A stretch of DNA of 64,000 nt from Metallumcola ferriviriculae. GTDB lineage: Bacteria; Bacillota; JADQBR01. Made by a program: the position numbers and the translations under genes. Under the pieces are notes generated by a model. That model saw only the letters and a list, made by a program, of their open reading frames with translations, ran no database searches and was not told the DNA's origin. The stretch lies in the NCBI RefSeq assembly GCF_035573695.1, contig NZ_CP121694.1:1588501-1652500 (forward strand), given 5' to 3'. Positions 42,501-50,651 of the stretch are shown in pieces (the stretch's first letter is position 1; every line of letters starts with the position of its first letter).

Positions 42501-42682
42501 ATTTTATTACAGTGACATAATTAGACTTGGAACGCCATAAAAGGTAACTCAGTCAGCCCCAGTCATTTGATTGGGGCTTATATAATGTGGTCAATAGAAA
42601 AAAACACAGTGGGAATAAAAAGGAAAAAAGAGGAATTATCTTGCAATATGTTGAAGGATTTTCTAGAAGTATTTTGTTTAGA
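42501..42682. repeat. Dispersed repeat copy 1
   Basis: Contains ATTTTATTACAGTGACATAA, a terminator-like hairpin AGCCCCAGTC-ATTT-GATTGGGGCT (42556-42579), then AGGAAAAAAGAGGAATTAT and TTGAAGGATTTTCTAGAAGT. The same three blocks in the same order recur at 44871 and 48451. The rest of the 42286-42800 gap has no gene. It also holds a short GTATA/TATAC dyad followed by Ts near 42399-42421, a weak terminator candidate for the B12 operon. Confidence 0.75.
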
Positions 42683-42804
42683 ACATACCAAGTCTTAGAG
42701 AACGTTAAGCTGCGCATTATCCATAATATGCCTATATGAATTGCCCAAATTAAGAGCATGAGAATGAAAAGCATGAATTGTTCATGTAATTTGCCCCTCT
42801 GTTC

Positions 42805-42833
42805 TTGACAAAAACCTTGGAGGGGAGTATTAT
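42805..42833 (+). promoter_or_regulatory. Promoter of the marR-type gene
   Basis: TTGACA at 42805-42810 and TATTAT at 42828-42833 with 17-bp spacing. Start of transcription near 42840. Confidence 0.8.
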
Positions 42834-42845
42834 TATTTTAAACAT

Positions 42846-42864
42846 TATTTCGAGAAACGAAATA
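42846..42864 (+). promoter_or_regulatory. MarR-type operator
   Basis: TATTTCG-AGAAA-CGAAATA is a perfect 7-bp dyad just after the predicted start of transcription and before the marR ribosome site, as expected for autorepression. A partial half-site (ATATTTCG) and a TATTA-AG-TAATA dyad recur at 43401-43420 before the ATPase gene. Confidence 0.75.
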
Positions 42865-42880
42865 TTTGGAGGGGGAAGAA

Positions 42881-43366
42881 ATGACTGGTTTAGAGGATCT
42901 ACTGAATTTGTTTATTGAAAATGCTAAAAAGCTCTTTTTCCCTGAAGAATGGGTTAAGCTGGACTTAAACTTCTCTAAGTCGGAGATTTTTACCATGCTG
43001 CTTTTGGACAAAAGAGAGGAAATTACTATGACAGAGCTTGTTAGTAATATTAATTCTCCCATGAGTACGGCTACGGGGCTAATTGATAGGCTTGTAAAGA
43101 AAGGCTATGTCCAGAGGGATAGGAGTGAAACGGACAGACGCTTAGTGGTCCTGACGTTGACAGAAGAAGGTTCGCAGTTGATTAAAAGACTGAAGGAAAT
43201 GATATCTGAGTATATTAACATGATAGTTGACGACTTGACCGAGGAAGAAGTTCAGTTTTTAACACGAATCATTCTAAAGATAATGCAAAACTTGCAGACT
43301 ACGTTGGACAATACGAAGACTAAGGTCCAAGCTGAGGAAGATATCAAGAATATTGACATCGAATAA
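42881..43366 (+). CDS. MarR-family transcriptional regulator
   Basis: A 161-residue winged-helix protein. The recognition helix and wing are SPMSTATGLIDRLVKKGYVQRDRSETDRRLVVLTLTEEG (about residues 61-99), the standard MarR pattern including the D-R-R wing. ATG at 42881 follows GGAGGGGGAAG by 3 bases. It sits behind a promoter overlapped by a dyad and likely controls itself and the ATPase downstream. Ligand unknown. Confidence 0.9.
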   Translation: MTGLEDLLNLFIENAKKLFFPEEWVKLDLNFSKSEIFTMLLLDKREEITMTELVSNINSPMSTATGLIDRLVKKGYVQRDRSETDRRLVVLTLTEEGSQLIKRLKEMISEYINMIVDDLTEEEVQFLTRIILKIMQNLQTTLDNTKTKVQAEEDIKNIDIE

Positions 43367-43369
43367 ACT

Positions 43370-43392
43370 GCCCATGTTAGATGGGCTTTTTA
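43370..43392 (+). terminator. Rho-independent terminator after marR
   Basis: GCCCAT-GTTAG-ATGGGC followed by TTTTTAT. A perfect 6-bp stem that separates marR from the ATPase gene. Confidence 0.75.
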
Positions 43393-43459
43393 TGAACCAT
43401 ATATTTCGTATTAAGTAATATTCGTCTAAGGAATTAAATGTTAAAAAGGGGGCTAAATT

Positions 43460-44635
43460 ATGAGAATCATACTGTATACCGGTAAGGGCGGGGTTGGCAA
43501 AACCAGTATCGCTGCCGCGACTGCGGTAGAAAGTGCGGAGCAGGGACTAAAAACACTGGTGGTTAGTACCGATCCTGCTCATAGCCTTGGGGATTCATTT
43601 GACATGAAACTTTCACATGAGCCGCTGGAAATAAAAGAAAATCTTTGGGCTCAGGAAATAGATTCAATTCATGAAGTTGAAGAAGGTTGGGGGAAGGTCC
43701 AGAAGTATTTAACGGAGCTTTTGACGGCAAAGGCTGTAAAGGATATCACAACCCAGGAATTGACCGTGTTTCCGGGTATGGAAGATTTGTTAAGTCTGTT
43801 GAGGATACTTAAATACTATAAGGAAGGCAGGTTTGACGTTATTATTATTGATTGTGCGCCAACTGGCGAAACACTTGCCCTGTTGAGTTTTCCGGAAATG
43901 CTACGGTGGTGGATGGAAAAGTTGTTTCCAATGAAGAAAAAAGCCATTAAAGTTGTCGGGCCGGTTGCCGAATCTATTATGAAAATTCCGATGCCGTCAG
44001 GTCAAGTTCTCGATGAAATTGATAATATGTATTATCAGTTGGATGAAATGAAACAAATATTCTGCGACAGGGATACTACAAGTGTCAGGATTGTGGTGAA
44101 TCCGGAAAAGATGGTTATCAAGGAAGCCCAACGAAGCTTTACTTATCTGAACATTTACGATTTTAACGTAGATGCAGTGGTAGTTAATCGGGTAATACCG
44201 GATAATGTAACGGATGATTATTTTCAGGTGTGGAAGGATATCCAAAAGAAATACAAGGAAGATATTATTGACAGCTTTAGTCCCATACCTATCTATCGTG
44301 CACCGCTCTTTGAAACTGAGGTTGTTGGGTTAGATATGCTTGCTAGGATGGCTAAGGAGGTTTTTGGTAAAGAAAATCCTGTGGAAATTAAATACAATGG
44401 TAGGGCACAGAAAGTGTATAAAGATGGAGAGGATTATATTATGGCTATAGAGCTACCGTTCATGGATAAACAGGATCTATCTCTGAACCAAAAAGGTGAT
44501 CAGCTTATTATCAAGGCAGGAAAAATCAAAAGGAATATTACATTACCGAGGACTCTTTTGAACTATTCGGTTACAAGAGCCAAATTCGAGGAGGAAGTAC
44601 TTAAAATATGGTTTGGGAGTGACCAAGATGAATGA
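43460..44635 (+). CDS. ArsA/Get3-family ATPase with C-terminal HSP20-like domain
   Basis: A 391-residue single-domain deviant-Walker ATPase. It has YTGKGGVGKTSIAAATA at about residues 6-22, VVSTDPAHSLGDSF (switch I), IIDCAPTGETLALLSFPEML and VVNPEKMVIKEAQR. The last 80 residues (about 310-391) form a beta-rich alpha-crystallin-like domain, as in ArsA_HSP20 proteins. The arsenic-site cysteines of true ArsA are missing. It is therefore more like Get3, perhaps handling membrane proteins or a metal cargo (inference). AAAAGGGGG precedes the ATG. Overlaps the next small gene by 8 bases. Confidence 0.85.
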   Translation: MRIILYTGKGGVGKTSIAAATAVESAEQGLKTLVVSTDPAHSLGDSFDMKLSHEPLEIKENLWAQEIDSIHEVEEGWGKVQKYLTELLTAKAVKDITTQELTVFPGMEDLLSLLRILKYYKEGRFDVIIIDCAPTGETLALLSFPEMLRWWMEKLFPMKKKAIKVVGPVAESIMKIPMPSGQVLDEIDNMYYQLDEMKQIFCDRDTTSVRIVVNPEKMVIKEAQRSFTYLNIYDFNVDAVVVNRVIPDNVTDDYFQVWKDIQKKYKEDIIDSFSPIPIYRAPLFETEVVGLDMLARMAKEVFGKENPVEIKYNGRAQKVYKDGEDYIMAIELPFMDKQDLSLNQKGDQLIIKAGKIKRNITLPRTLLNYSVTRAKFEEEVLKIWFGSDQDE

Positions 44636-44834
44636 AACTTTGATAAAAGAACTAATCAAGTACAAGCTAGGTGCTGCAGAAACAATAGTGGACCATTTGC
44701 CCAAAACATTATCTGCCGGCTTAAAGGAACTGGGCCAGATAGTTTTTGAAGGTATCAATGAACGTTATTCAGATAATACAGATAAATTCTCAAGGAAGCC
44801 AGCGGATAAACTTAACAGCGTCCCGATAGAGTAG
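44628..44834 (+). CDS. Small protein coupled to the Get3-like ATPase
   Basis: A 68-residue charged protein, MNETLIKELIKYKLGAAETI at its start and no membrane segment or Cys. ATG at 44628 lies inside the end of the ATPase gene with GGGAGTGACC upstream, so it is translationally coupled. It is predicted mostly helical. I do not recognise the family. Coupling suggests a partner or adaptor of the ATPase. Confidence 0.6.
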   Translation: MNETLIKELIKYKLGAAETIVDHLPKTLSAGLKELGQIVFEGINERYSDNTDKFSRKPADKLNSVPIE

Positions 44835-44870
44835 AGCAATAGAAGGGCAGAGGGACAGTACAAAGATTGT

Positions 44871-45020
44871 AGTGACGTAACTAAAAAGGAACACCAGTCA
44901 GCTCCAATCACTTGATTGGGGCTTTGAAAATGCAATTAGGCAATTATATTAGCAGTAAAAGGAAAAAAGAGGAATTATATTGCAATGTGTTGAAGCGTTT
45001 TCTAGAAGATTGTGTCTAGC
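44871..45020. repeat. Dispersed repeat copy 2
   Basis: Shares with copies 1 and 3 the order AGTGACGTAA, CCAGTCAGCTCCAATCACTT with the GATTGGGGCT hairpin arm, AGGAAAAAAGAGGAATTATA, and TTGAAGCGTTTTCTAGAAG. The 430-base gap 44835-45264 holds this copy, an inverted-repeat element and the damaged start of the next gene. Confidence 0.7.
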
Positions 45021-45022
45021 AA

Positions 45023-45126
45023 ATTATCCGAAGTTAGGCGTAAAAAAACTCAAACCCAATTTTTTAAGTTTGAGTAATTATATGAGAGTTCTTTGCGGAT
45101 TTATTACTTACCTAACTTTGGATAAT
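45023..45126. repeat. Short inverted-repeat element (MITE-like)
   Basis: ATTATCCGAAGTTAGG at 45023-45038 and CCTAACTTTGGATAAT at 45111-45126 are 16-bp terminal inverted repeats with one mismatch. An inner dyad ACTCAAAC/GTTTGAGT lies at 45049-45074. No coding content. The total of 104 bp fits a tiny non-autonomous element or a long hairpin. Confidence 0.6.
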
Positions 45127-46099
45127 TACATAGTACGAAACCGCTGTTATAAGTAGCCTCTCGCTATGGGGATTGAATATTTTATCTCCTGTCTTTTTTT
45201 ATGACTTAAACATCATCTTGACATACCGAAATATGATTTAAAATATGAGTGGATACCACCATCTTTGAGATTTGATATTTTCAAGGCATTAATAGAAGGA
45301 TGCGAAAGTAGTGTACAAGAGTATTGTTTATATAGAGATGGAGCCGTCAGTATAAATAAACCAACGGTGCGATTGTATTCCGTAGAAGACATAGAAGAAC
45401 GTTATAACCCGGACTTATTCATTCAGATGCTAATAGATTTAGATTGGCACGAAATGTTATCAATTATAGAATTTTACTTAGATGTTGGACCTATTGATGC
45501 TGACGAAGTTAATCAATTATTTGAATATCATAAGGTTGCATATAGAATTGAGTCAGGCTACTTGGGATCAAAAGATCAAGTAGTTGTTTATTATTCAGAG
45601 CTAATTGATGATAATAATCAAGTTCTTGATATTGACATACCTTACAAAGCTGTAAAAGAATCAATAGAAGCTGCTCGAAACTATCTTACTAATCCACAAA
45701 ATATTGATATTGCAAATTCCATTAAGTCTTCGGTTAACGCTGTAGAAGGGTATCTTAAAGGATATTTTTCTGATAAAGGGAAAAAGCTCGGTACACTTGG
45801 TGATTGTATTAAAGAATTAAAGAACGATAATTCTTATCCAACAAACATAATTAGTTGTCTTAAGCAGTTATACATTTATAGGAATCAGACTGATGACCTT
45901 CTCCCGCTAAAATAGACACCGAAAATGGCGGATATTCTCCCGTTCACAGAGTTTTTGGCCGCCCTTGACATGGAGCCTCTGGGCCTATGTTTCTGAGAGG
46001 ACGGAGGCAGGCCAATAATGCTGCCCTCTTGCCGGAGAGGCTAACACAGGCCCTTCTCCATGTAAAGGGCTGCGCAAGCGTCCAAAAACATGCTCAGGA

Positions 46100-46927
46100 T
46101 TACGCGGCAGTTTGTGAAAACAACTGCTCATATTCAACTGGTGACATATACCCAAGGGCGGAATGTAGCCGGCTACGGTTGTAAAAAACTTCGATGTATT
46201 CAAATATTGCTTGGCGAGCTTCAGCCCTTGTTCTGAAGCGGATGCCATAGATTAATTCCTGTTTGAGTGTACCAAAGAATGATTCCATGCATGCATTATC
46301 ATAGCAGTTACCCTTACGGCTCATGCTAGGTACCATATGATAATCTTTAAGGGCTTGTTGGTATTCGTAACTGGCATACTGACTACCCCTGTCTGAATGA
46401 TGGATTAACCCTGCTTGAGGGCGATATCGACGATGTGCTTGTCTTAGCGCACCCAGTACTAGCTTTCGAGTCATAGTCTTATCCATAGCCCAACCAACAA
46501 TCTTACGGTTAAACAGGTCTTGTATGGTTGCAAGATAAAGCCATCCTTCGTTTGTAGGGATATAGGTAATATCAGCAACCCAGACGTTGTTCGGCCTATC
46601 CACATTGAAGTCTTGGTTGAGTAAGTTTCCGGCAACAGGATAATTGTGTTTGGAATTAGTCGTAGCCTTGAATCTCCTTTTGGTTTTAGCGACAATTCCA
46701 TTTTCCCGCATGAGGCGGGCAACACGCTTTGGGCTACATCTAACGCCCTGTTTTTGAAGTACCCTGGTTATCCTGGGGCTGCCGTAAGTACCTCGAGAGT
46801 CTTTGTGTATTTCACGGATCTTTTTTAGCAAATATTTATCCCGACGTTTTCGGTCACTTTCTGGTCGTTTGAGCCAAGCATAATAACCGCTTCTAGAAAC
46901 CTCTAGTACTCGGCACATCTTCTGCAC
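46100..46927 (-). CDS. IS3-family transposase OrfB (DDE integrase core)
   Basis: A 275-residue rve-type integrase. HTH_21 region [20 protein letters not shown] near residues 30-49, catalytic Asp in [10 protein letters not shown] near 114-123, Asp in [11 protein letters not shown] near 175-185, and Glu in [13 protein letters not shown] near 213-225. The DDE triad is intact and there is no frame break, so the element may still be mobile. Confidence 0.93.
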   Translation of the reverse strand: MQKMCRVLEVSRSGYYAWLKRPESDRKRRDKYLLKKIREIHKDSRGTYGSPRITRVLQKQGVRCSPKRVARLMRENGIVAKTKRRFKATTNSKHNYPVAGNLLNQDFNVDRPNNVWVADITYIPTNEGWLYLATIQDLFNRKIVGWAMDKTMTRKLVLGALRQAHRRYRPQAGLIHHSDRGSQYASYEYQQALKDYHMVPSMSRKGNCYDNACMESFFGTLKQELIYGIRFRTRAEARQAIFEYIEVFYNRSRLHSALGYMSPVEYEQLFSQTAA

Positions 46928-46965
46928 CCGAAACTTGAAGCGGTGCTGATAAATGAACTCATATA

Positions 46966-47250
46966 TTATTTCTGGCGCTTTGCGAAGATGGCCGTGGCCT
47001 TTTTTAGAATAGCGTTTTCCTCTTGCAGATCATCGATTATTTTCTTTAGACGTTTGATTTCTTCGTCTTCTGTCCTTTGGTTGCCGCTGCCAGGGAAAGC
47101 GTCGCCTTTGTGCTCTTTGTACTGGCGTATCCACTTATAGAGGGTATTTTCATGAATACCCAGTTCTTGAGCTACTTTCCTTACTGGACGATCCAAATCC
47201 AGAACCAGCTTCACGGCTTCTTCTTTAAAGTTTTTGTCATATTGATTCAT
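46966..47250 (-). CDS. IS3-family transposase OrfA
   Basis: A 94-residue helix-turn-helix and leucine-zipper protein: [20 protein letters not shown], then [20 protein letters not shown], then a coiled coil [23 protein letters not shown] at 47250 after GGAGG on the minus strand. Near its end the slippery heptamer A-AAA-AAG (plus strand 46999-47005) would allow a -1 shift into orfB to give the full OrfAB transposase. The frame relation of the two genes agrees with -1. Confidence 0.9.
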   Translation of the reverse strand: MNQYDKNFKEEAVKLVLDLDRPVRKVAQELGIHENTLYKWIRQYKEHKGDAFPGSGNQRTEDEEIKRLKKIIDDLQEENAILKKATAIFAKRQK

Positions 47251-47616
47251 GACGGATACCTCCAATGGCTTTATTATACCAGCCATTTGCTGTGTCCATC
47301 AAAGTGGGTTAGGGTTACTGAGAATGTTGGACATGGGGATCCAGATTATGGGGAAATGGATAAGGAAGATGCCTTACTTTGTAATGAAATGGCAATTTCC
47401 TTCATTAATTACTTCTACCGGAAGACTATAACCTAAATCCGTGATAACATTTTGAGATACAAGATGAGAGGAATATTACCGTTATAAAACTTAGATGAGT
47501 GATTAAAGAGAGGTCTTCCCAGTATCTTTATACCAAAATAATAAAATATTGTCGAGCCTAATTACCCATAATGATTTTTTGGCTGTAGGGGTTAGACTTA
47601 ACGGGGATGGAATATA

Positions 47617-48141
47617 ATGAAAAATATCAGTACAATTAAGAGTAAAGTTATACTATCAGATAAAAAGATCCATAACTATACACACAGGTATTTGTTGGAA
47701 AGAGTTTGGAAAAAGGAAAGTCCTAAAGCAACTATTATAATGTTAAACCCAAGTTATGCTGACGAATTAAAGTGGGATTATTCTTCGATGAGAGTAATGA
47801 ACTTTTTGATTGATCAAGGATATGGTGGTGTAAGTATAGTAAATCTTTTTTCTTGTATTGAAACAAACAGCAAAAATTTACCTCCATATAACATTAGGTA
47901 TAATGCTGATACTGATAAGTATATTGCAGAAGCTGTGGCACGGAATAAGGATATAATAATAGCTTGGGGTACAAACAAAAACAGAAAGAGACGAATTCAA
48001 TCGCTCAAGACCATTCTACAAAACCAAACGGAAGAGAAAAGAATATTTAGGCTAATGGATAGTGATGGTAAAATACACCATGTAAGTATTTTAAAAAAGG
48101 ATATTTATTTAAAACTATTGGAAAGCTTTAATGATATTTAA
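47617..48141 (+). CDS. DUF1643-family protein
   Basis: A 174-residue protein with the DUF1643 hallmarks IIMLNPSYADELKWDYSSMRV near residues 41-61, IVNLFSCIETNSKNLP and IIIAWGTNK near 107-115. Function is unknown. DUF1643 proteins are often found in phage, plasmid and island DNA. Low GC content and the neighbouring IS support an acquired segment. The gap 47437-47616 shows nothing clear. Confidence 0.75.
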   Translation: MKNISTIKSKVILSDKKIHNYTHRYLLERVWKKESPKATIIMLNPSYADELKWDYSSMRVMNFLIDQGYGGVSIVNLFSCIETNSKNLPPYNIRYNADTDKYIAEAVARNKDIIIAWGTNKNRKRRIQSLKTILQNQTEEKRIFRLMDSDGKIHHVSILKKDIYLKLLESFNDI

Positions 48142-48401
48142 GATTTCATCAGGGCTAATAACTTACTATCACAGCGGTATTTTAAATTACCTGTTGAAAC
48201 TTTGGTTTAAAGTAGGTGTTGAATTAGAATCGTAACTTACGAGGTTTCAGACCCTATCAGGTGCAGCTTTGATAATGCGATATTTGTAAGGAAGGAAGAG
48301 TAAAATGAACTTTCAGTTATCCAAAGCACCGAAACTTTAAAGAACTTCTGCGAAGGCTAAAACACGAAATTTTTGCAGCTGTAGACTATCTAAAATATGA
48401 G

Positions 48402-48440
48402 AAGAAGCTCCGGCCAAGCCAATCTAGCCGGGGCTTCTTT
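48402..48440 (+). terminator. Strong hairpin terminator
   Basis: AAGAAGCTCCGGC pairs with GCCGGGGCTTCTT over a 12-base loop, with one wobble, and ends in TTT. It works on either strand. The 48142-48733 gap holds this hairpin, repeat copy 3, and just upstream a stretch (48336-48400) open in one frame that may be a gene remnant. Confidence 0.7.
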
Positions 48441-48450
48441 AGGTTACAGT

Positions 48451-48622
48451 ATTTTATTACAGTGACAAAACGAAAAGTGCTGTTATCAGCCTCAATCATT
48501 TGATGATTGGGGCTTTTAATGCTGTCAGAAACAATTATACAATAGTAGTAAGAAGAGGAAAAAAGAGGGATTATATCATAACATGTTGAAGGACTTTTTA
48601 GAAGTATTTTGTTTATAACAAG
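48451..48622. repeat. Dispersed repeat copy 3
   Basis: ATTTTATTACAGTGACAAAA, the hairpin arm TGATTGGGGCTTTT, GAGGAAAAAAGAGGGATTAT, then TTGAAGGACTTTTTAGAAGT and ATTTTGTTTATAAC match copies 1 and 2 block for block. The start block is the same as in copy 1. Confidence 0.75.
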
Positions 48623-48733
48623 GGAAGAAACCAACTGCGTGTAAGGCTAATAATGTTGAAGTTTTATAACAGGTCTTGTTATAGCAATAATGGGTATTGT
48701 GTTGGATGCAAAATAGAAACAGGAGGGTTTAAT

Positions 48734-49657
48734 ATGGTTTATCACTACACATCGCCTGATGGCTTATATGCGATACTGAAGTGTAATTCCTTAAGATTTA
48801 CAGACTGCCAATATATGAATGATAGATCCGAATTTATTTATATTAAAGATACTTTTTTAAAGGGGCTCAAAGAATGTGAAGGAAAATTAAAATACAAGCA
48901 TTATGATAAGCTTATAGAGTTGGCATTTTCCAATAAATACGGCGAAAAAGATTTTAATTATATACCTCCAAGCAAAGATAGCCCAAAAGGGAAATTCATT
49001 ACAAGCGATAAGCGTCATTATATTTTTTGCACATCAACTGCAGATGATAGTTTAGGGATGTGGAATTACTATGTAAAAGGCGAGAATTATCAGGGATATA
49101 ACATTGGACTTGATACAGATTTACTGATCGCGGAAGCTGGTAAAAAAAGCCATGGAAGTTTTTGTTACGATTTGGCACATAATAATGTAATCTACGATGC
49201 AGAAAAACAAGTTTTATTACTTATAATGCTTTTGCATAATATCGATAAAGATATTTTTGATTATGCCAGTGAATATGGCGAAGAAGAATTATATAAATAC
49301 TTAGAGGATTCGACGGCATATTCAATATTTTCTTGCAGATTAAGTTTTAGCTTTTATCGGTTACTATTTAAACATCCTGCCTTTGTAGATGAAAGGGAAT
49401 ATCGCTTTATCTTAAGCATATCTGATAACCAAATCAAAGAGAATTCATCAATATTTAAAAAAGATTATTTTGTTCGTAATGGTGTCATTACACCATGTTG
49501 CAAACTAACTTTCGACAAAGAAAGCATAAAAAACATTACTGTTTCTCCTACTATGGAGTTTCAATTGGTAAAATATTCAACTCAGATTTTTCTTGAAGAA
49601 AACGGATATGTACATAACATAGATATAAAGCAGTCCGGAATACCAATTCGATATTAA
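48734..49657 (+). CDS. DUF2971-family protein
   Basis: A 307-residue protein that begins MVYHYTSPDGLYAILKCNSL and continues RFTDCQYMNDRSEF, the DUF2971 signature. SFYRLLFKHPAFVDEREYRF near residues 215-234 is the second hallmark. Function unproven. Such genes are common in defence and mobile islands. ATG at 48734 after AGGAGGG is chosen. 27 more codons are open upstream without a ribosome site. Confidence 0.8.
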   Translation: MVYHYTSPDGLYAILKCNSLRFTDCQYMNDRSEFIYIKDTFLKGLKECEGKLKYKHYDKLIELAFSNKYGEKDFNYIPPSKDSPKGKFITSDKRHYIFCTSTADDSLGMWNYYVKGENYQGYNIGLDTDLLIAEAGKKSHGSFCYDLAHNNVIYDAEKQVLLLIMLLHNIDKDIFDYASEYGEEELYKYLEDSTAYSIFSCRLSFSFYRLLFKHPAFVDEREYRFILSISDNQIKENSSIFKKDYFVRNGVITPCCKLTFDKESIKNITVSPTMEFQLVKYSTQIFLEENGYVHNIDIKQSGIPIRY

Positions 49658-49679
49658 GGTGGAAAGGGGGTATTACATA

Positions 49680-49748
49680 TGGAGAATGCGAATGTTAAAA
49701 CGAGATGTTCATTATGTTTACAACTGATTAATCCTGTCGCGTTGTGAA
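49680..49748 (+). CDS. Tiny peptide with CxxC (22 residues)
   Basis: ATG at 49680 after AAAGGGGG opens 22 codons containing RCSLC. It may be a truncated zinc-ribbon start or chance. It lies 22 bases after the DUF2971 gene. Confidence 0.2.
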
Positions 49749-49784
49749 CTGCACATTATCCATACACCATAATTCTCCGGGGAA

Positions 49785-50552
49785 TTAATTAAACATCATG
49801 GCAAGTGGATTAGAATTTACTGCAGATTGCAATTGCTGCTCATCAATATGAGTATATATCTCTGTTGTAGCAACACTTTCATGACCTAGAATTTGCTGCA
49901 ATGAGCGTAGGTCTACTCTACCATATTTATACATAAGAGTTGCAGCTGTGTGCCGAAGCTTATGAGTTGATATGGAGTGCGGGTCAAGTCCGGCAGCAGT
50001 AACATATTTCTTTACAATATTTTGTACTGCTCTCGTAGTAATGCGATTGTTATTTCTGGATATAAACAGAGCTGGGGTCTCAGTATTAAGAGTTTGTCTT
50101 ATCTGAAGCCATGAATTAAGTGATTTCTTAGTGGCGGGAGTTAGAAAAATTTTTCGTTCTTTATTGCCTTTACCAACAACAGTTAAAACCTCACCACTAA
50201 CTTGGCCAATGTTTAAACTGGTCAGTTCGGAAAGCCGTAGTGCACAGTTGAGAAAGATGGTAAGGATGCAATGATCTCTTGGGGAACCTTTGCTTTCAAT
50301 GAGAAGGCGGACAGATTCTTCTAAATTTAAGTATTTAGGAATACGCTTTGGTAATTTGGGAGTTTCTAACTCTTCAGCTATATTGTTATCAATAAGATGA
50401 GCCTTGGTTTTGAGATACTTCCAAAACTGTCTTATTGAAACTATTTTTCTTGCTCTGGTACCGTGTGAAGAATTAAGTTCAATTTGGCAATGTGAGATAA
50501 AGTTATACATATCATTTAACTCTATGGATTTAATGAAGTCTAATCCTATCAT
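49785..50552 (-). CDS. Tyrosine recombinase/integrase, XerC/D-like
   Basis: A 255-residue site-specific recombinase. Catalytic residues can be seen in CALRLSEL (Arg 106), GKGNKER (Lys), HKLRHTAATLMYK (His 197, Arg 200), LGHESVATT (His 224) and IYTHID (Tyr 233). The N-terminal core-binding domain is about 30 residues shorter than usual. The frame meets a stop just upstream of the ATG. It is divergent from the nuclease-helicase pair and could have brought in the island, or serve a resident role. No att sites were found by eye. Confidence 0.9.
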   Translation of the reverse strand: MIGLDFIKSIELNDMYNFISHCQIELNSSHGTRARKIVSIRQFWKYLKTKAHLIDNNIAEELETPKLPKRIPKYLNLEESVRLLIESKGSPRDHCILTIFLNCALRLSELTSLNIGQVSGEVLTVVGKGNKERKIFLTPATKKSLNSWLQIRQTLNTETPALFISRNNNRITTRAVQNIVKKYVTAAGLDPHSISTHKLRHTAATLMYKYGRVDLRSLQQILGHESVATTEIYTHIDEQQLQSAVNSNPLAMMFN

Positions 50553-50651
50553 GGAGAAGTCCTTATTAGTTTATGTTTAAAGTGGATTGCCTTAAGGCTT
50601 CTTACCATTAAGCTTGCAAATGAACAGATTGATAGCAAAGGAGGACAGATT

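Larger units (their letters stand above)
45913..47298 (-). mobile_element. IS3-family insertion sequence (IS150-like)
   Basis: A 1386-bp element read on the minus strand. The right end, read outward-in, is TGGACACAGCAAATGGCTGG. The left end is TAGACACCGAAAATGGCGGA, matching at about three quarters of positions. It contains orfA and orfB in the IS3 arrangement with a frameshift signal. No clear target duplication was found. The flanks are CTAAAA on the left and TCAAAG on the right. Confidence 0.85.
45265..47436 (+). pseudogene. Abi/HEPN-like (abortive infection-type) gene split by an IS3 element
   Basis: The 5' part (45265 to about 45912) encodes about 215 residues ending AVEGYLKGYFSDKGKKLGTL and QLYIYRNQTDD, which resembles the C-terminal HEPN-like domain of abortive-infection proteins. 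The 3' part resumes after the IS at about 47303 with KWVRVTENVGHGDPDYGEMD and ends FINYFYRKTIT. Joining CTAAA to GTGGGTT keeps the frame. The 5' end is also damaged: family-like sequence (HHLDIPKYDLKYEWIPPSLR) runs in frame upstream to a TGA at 45202 with no start codon. Assignment to Abi/HEPN is from pattern only. Confidence 0.55.

Noticed and set aside
43460-44635. Calling this gene a second arsA
   Set aside because: It has a single ATPase domain, no arsenic-site cysteines and an HSP20-like tail, and is controlled by a MarR protein away from ars genes.
45987-46184. 65-residue frame at the left end of the IS element
   Set aside because: It overlaps the IS end and transposase 3' region on the opposite strand and has no coding signature.
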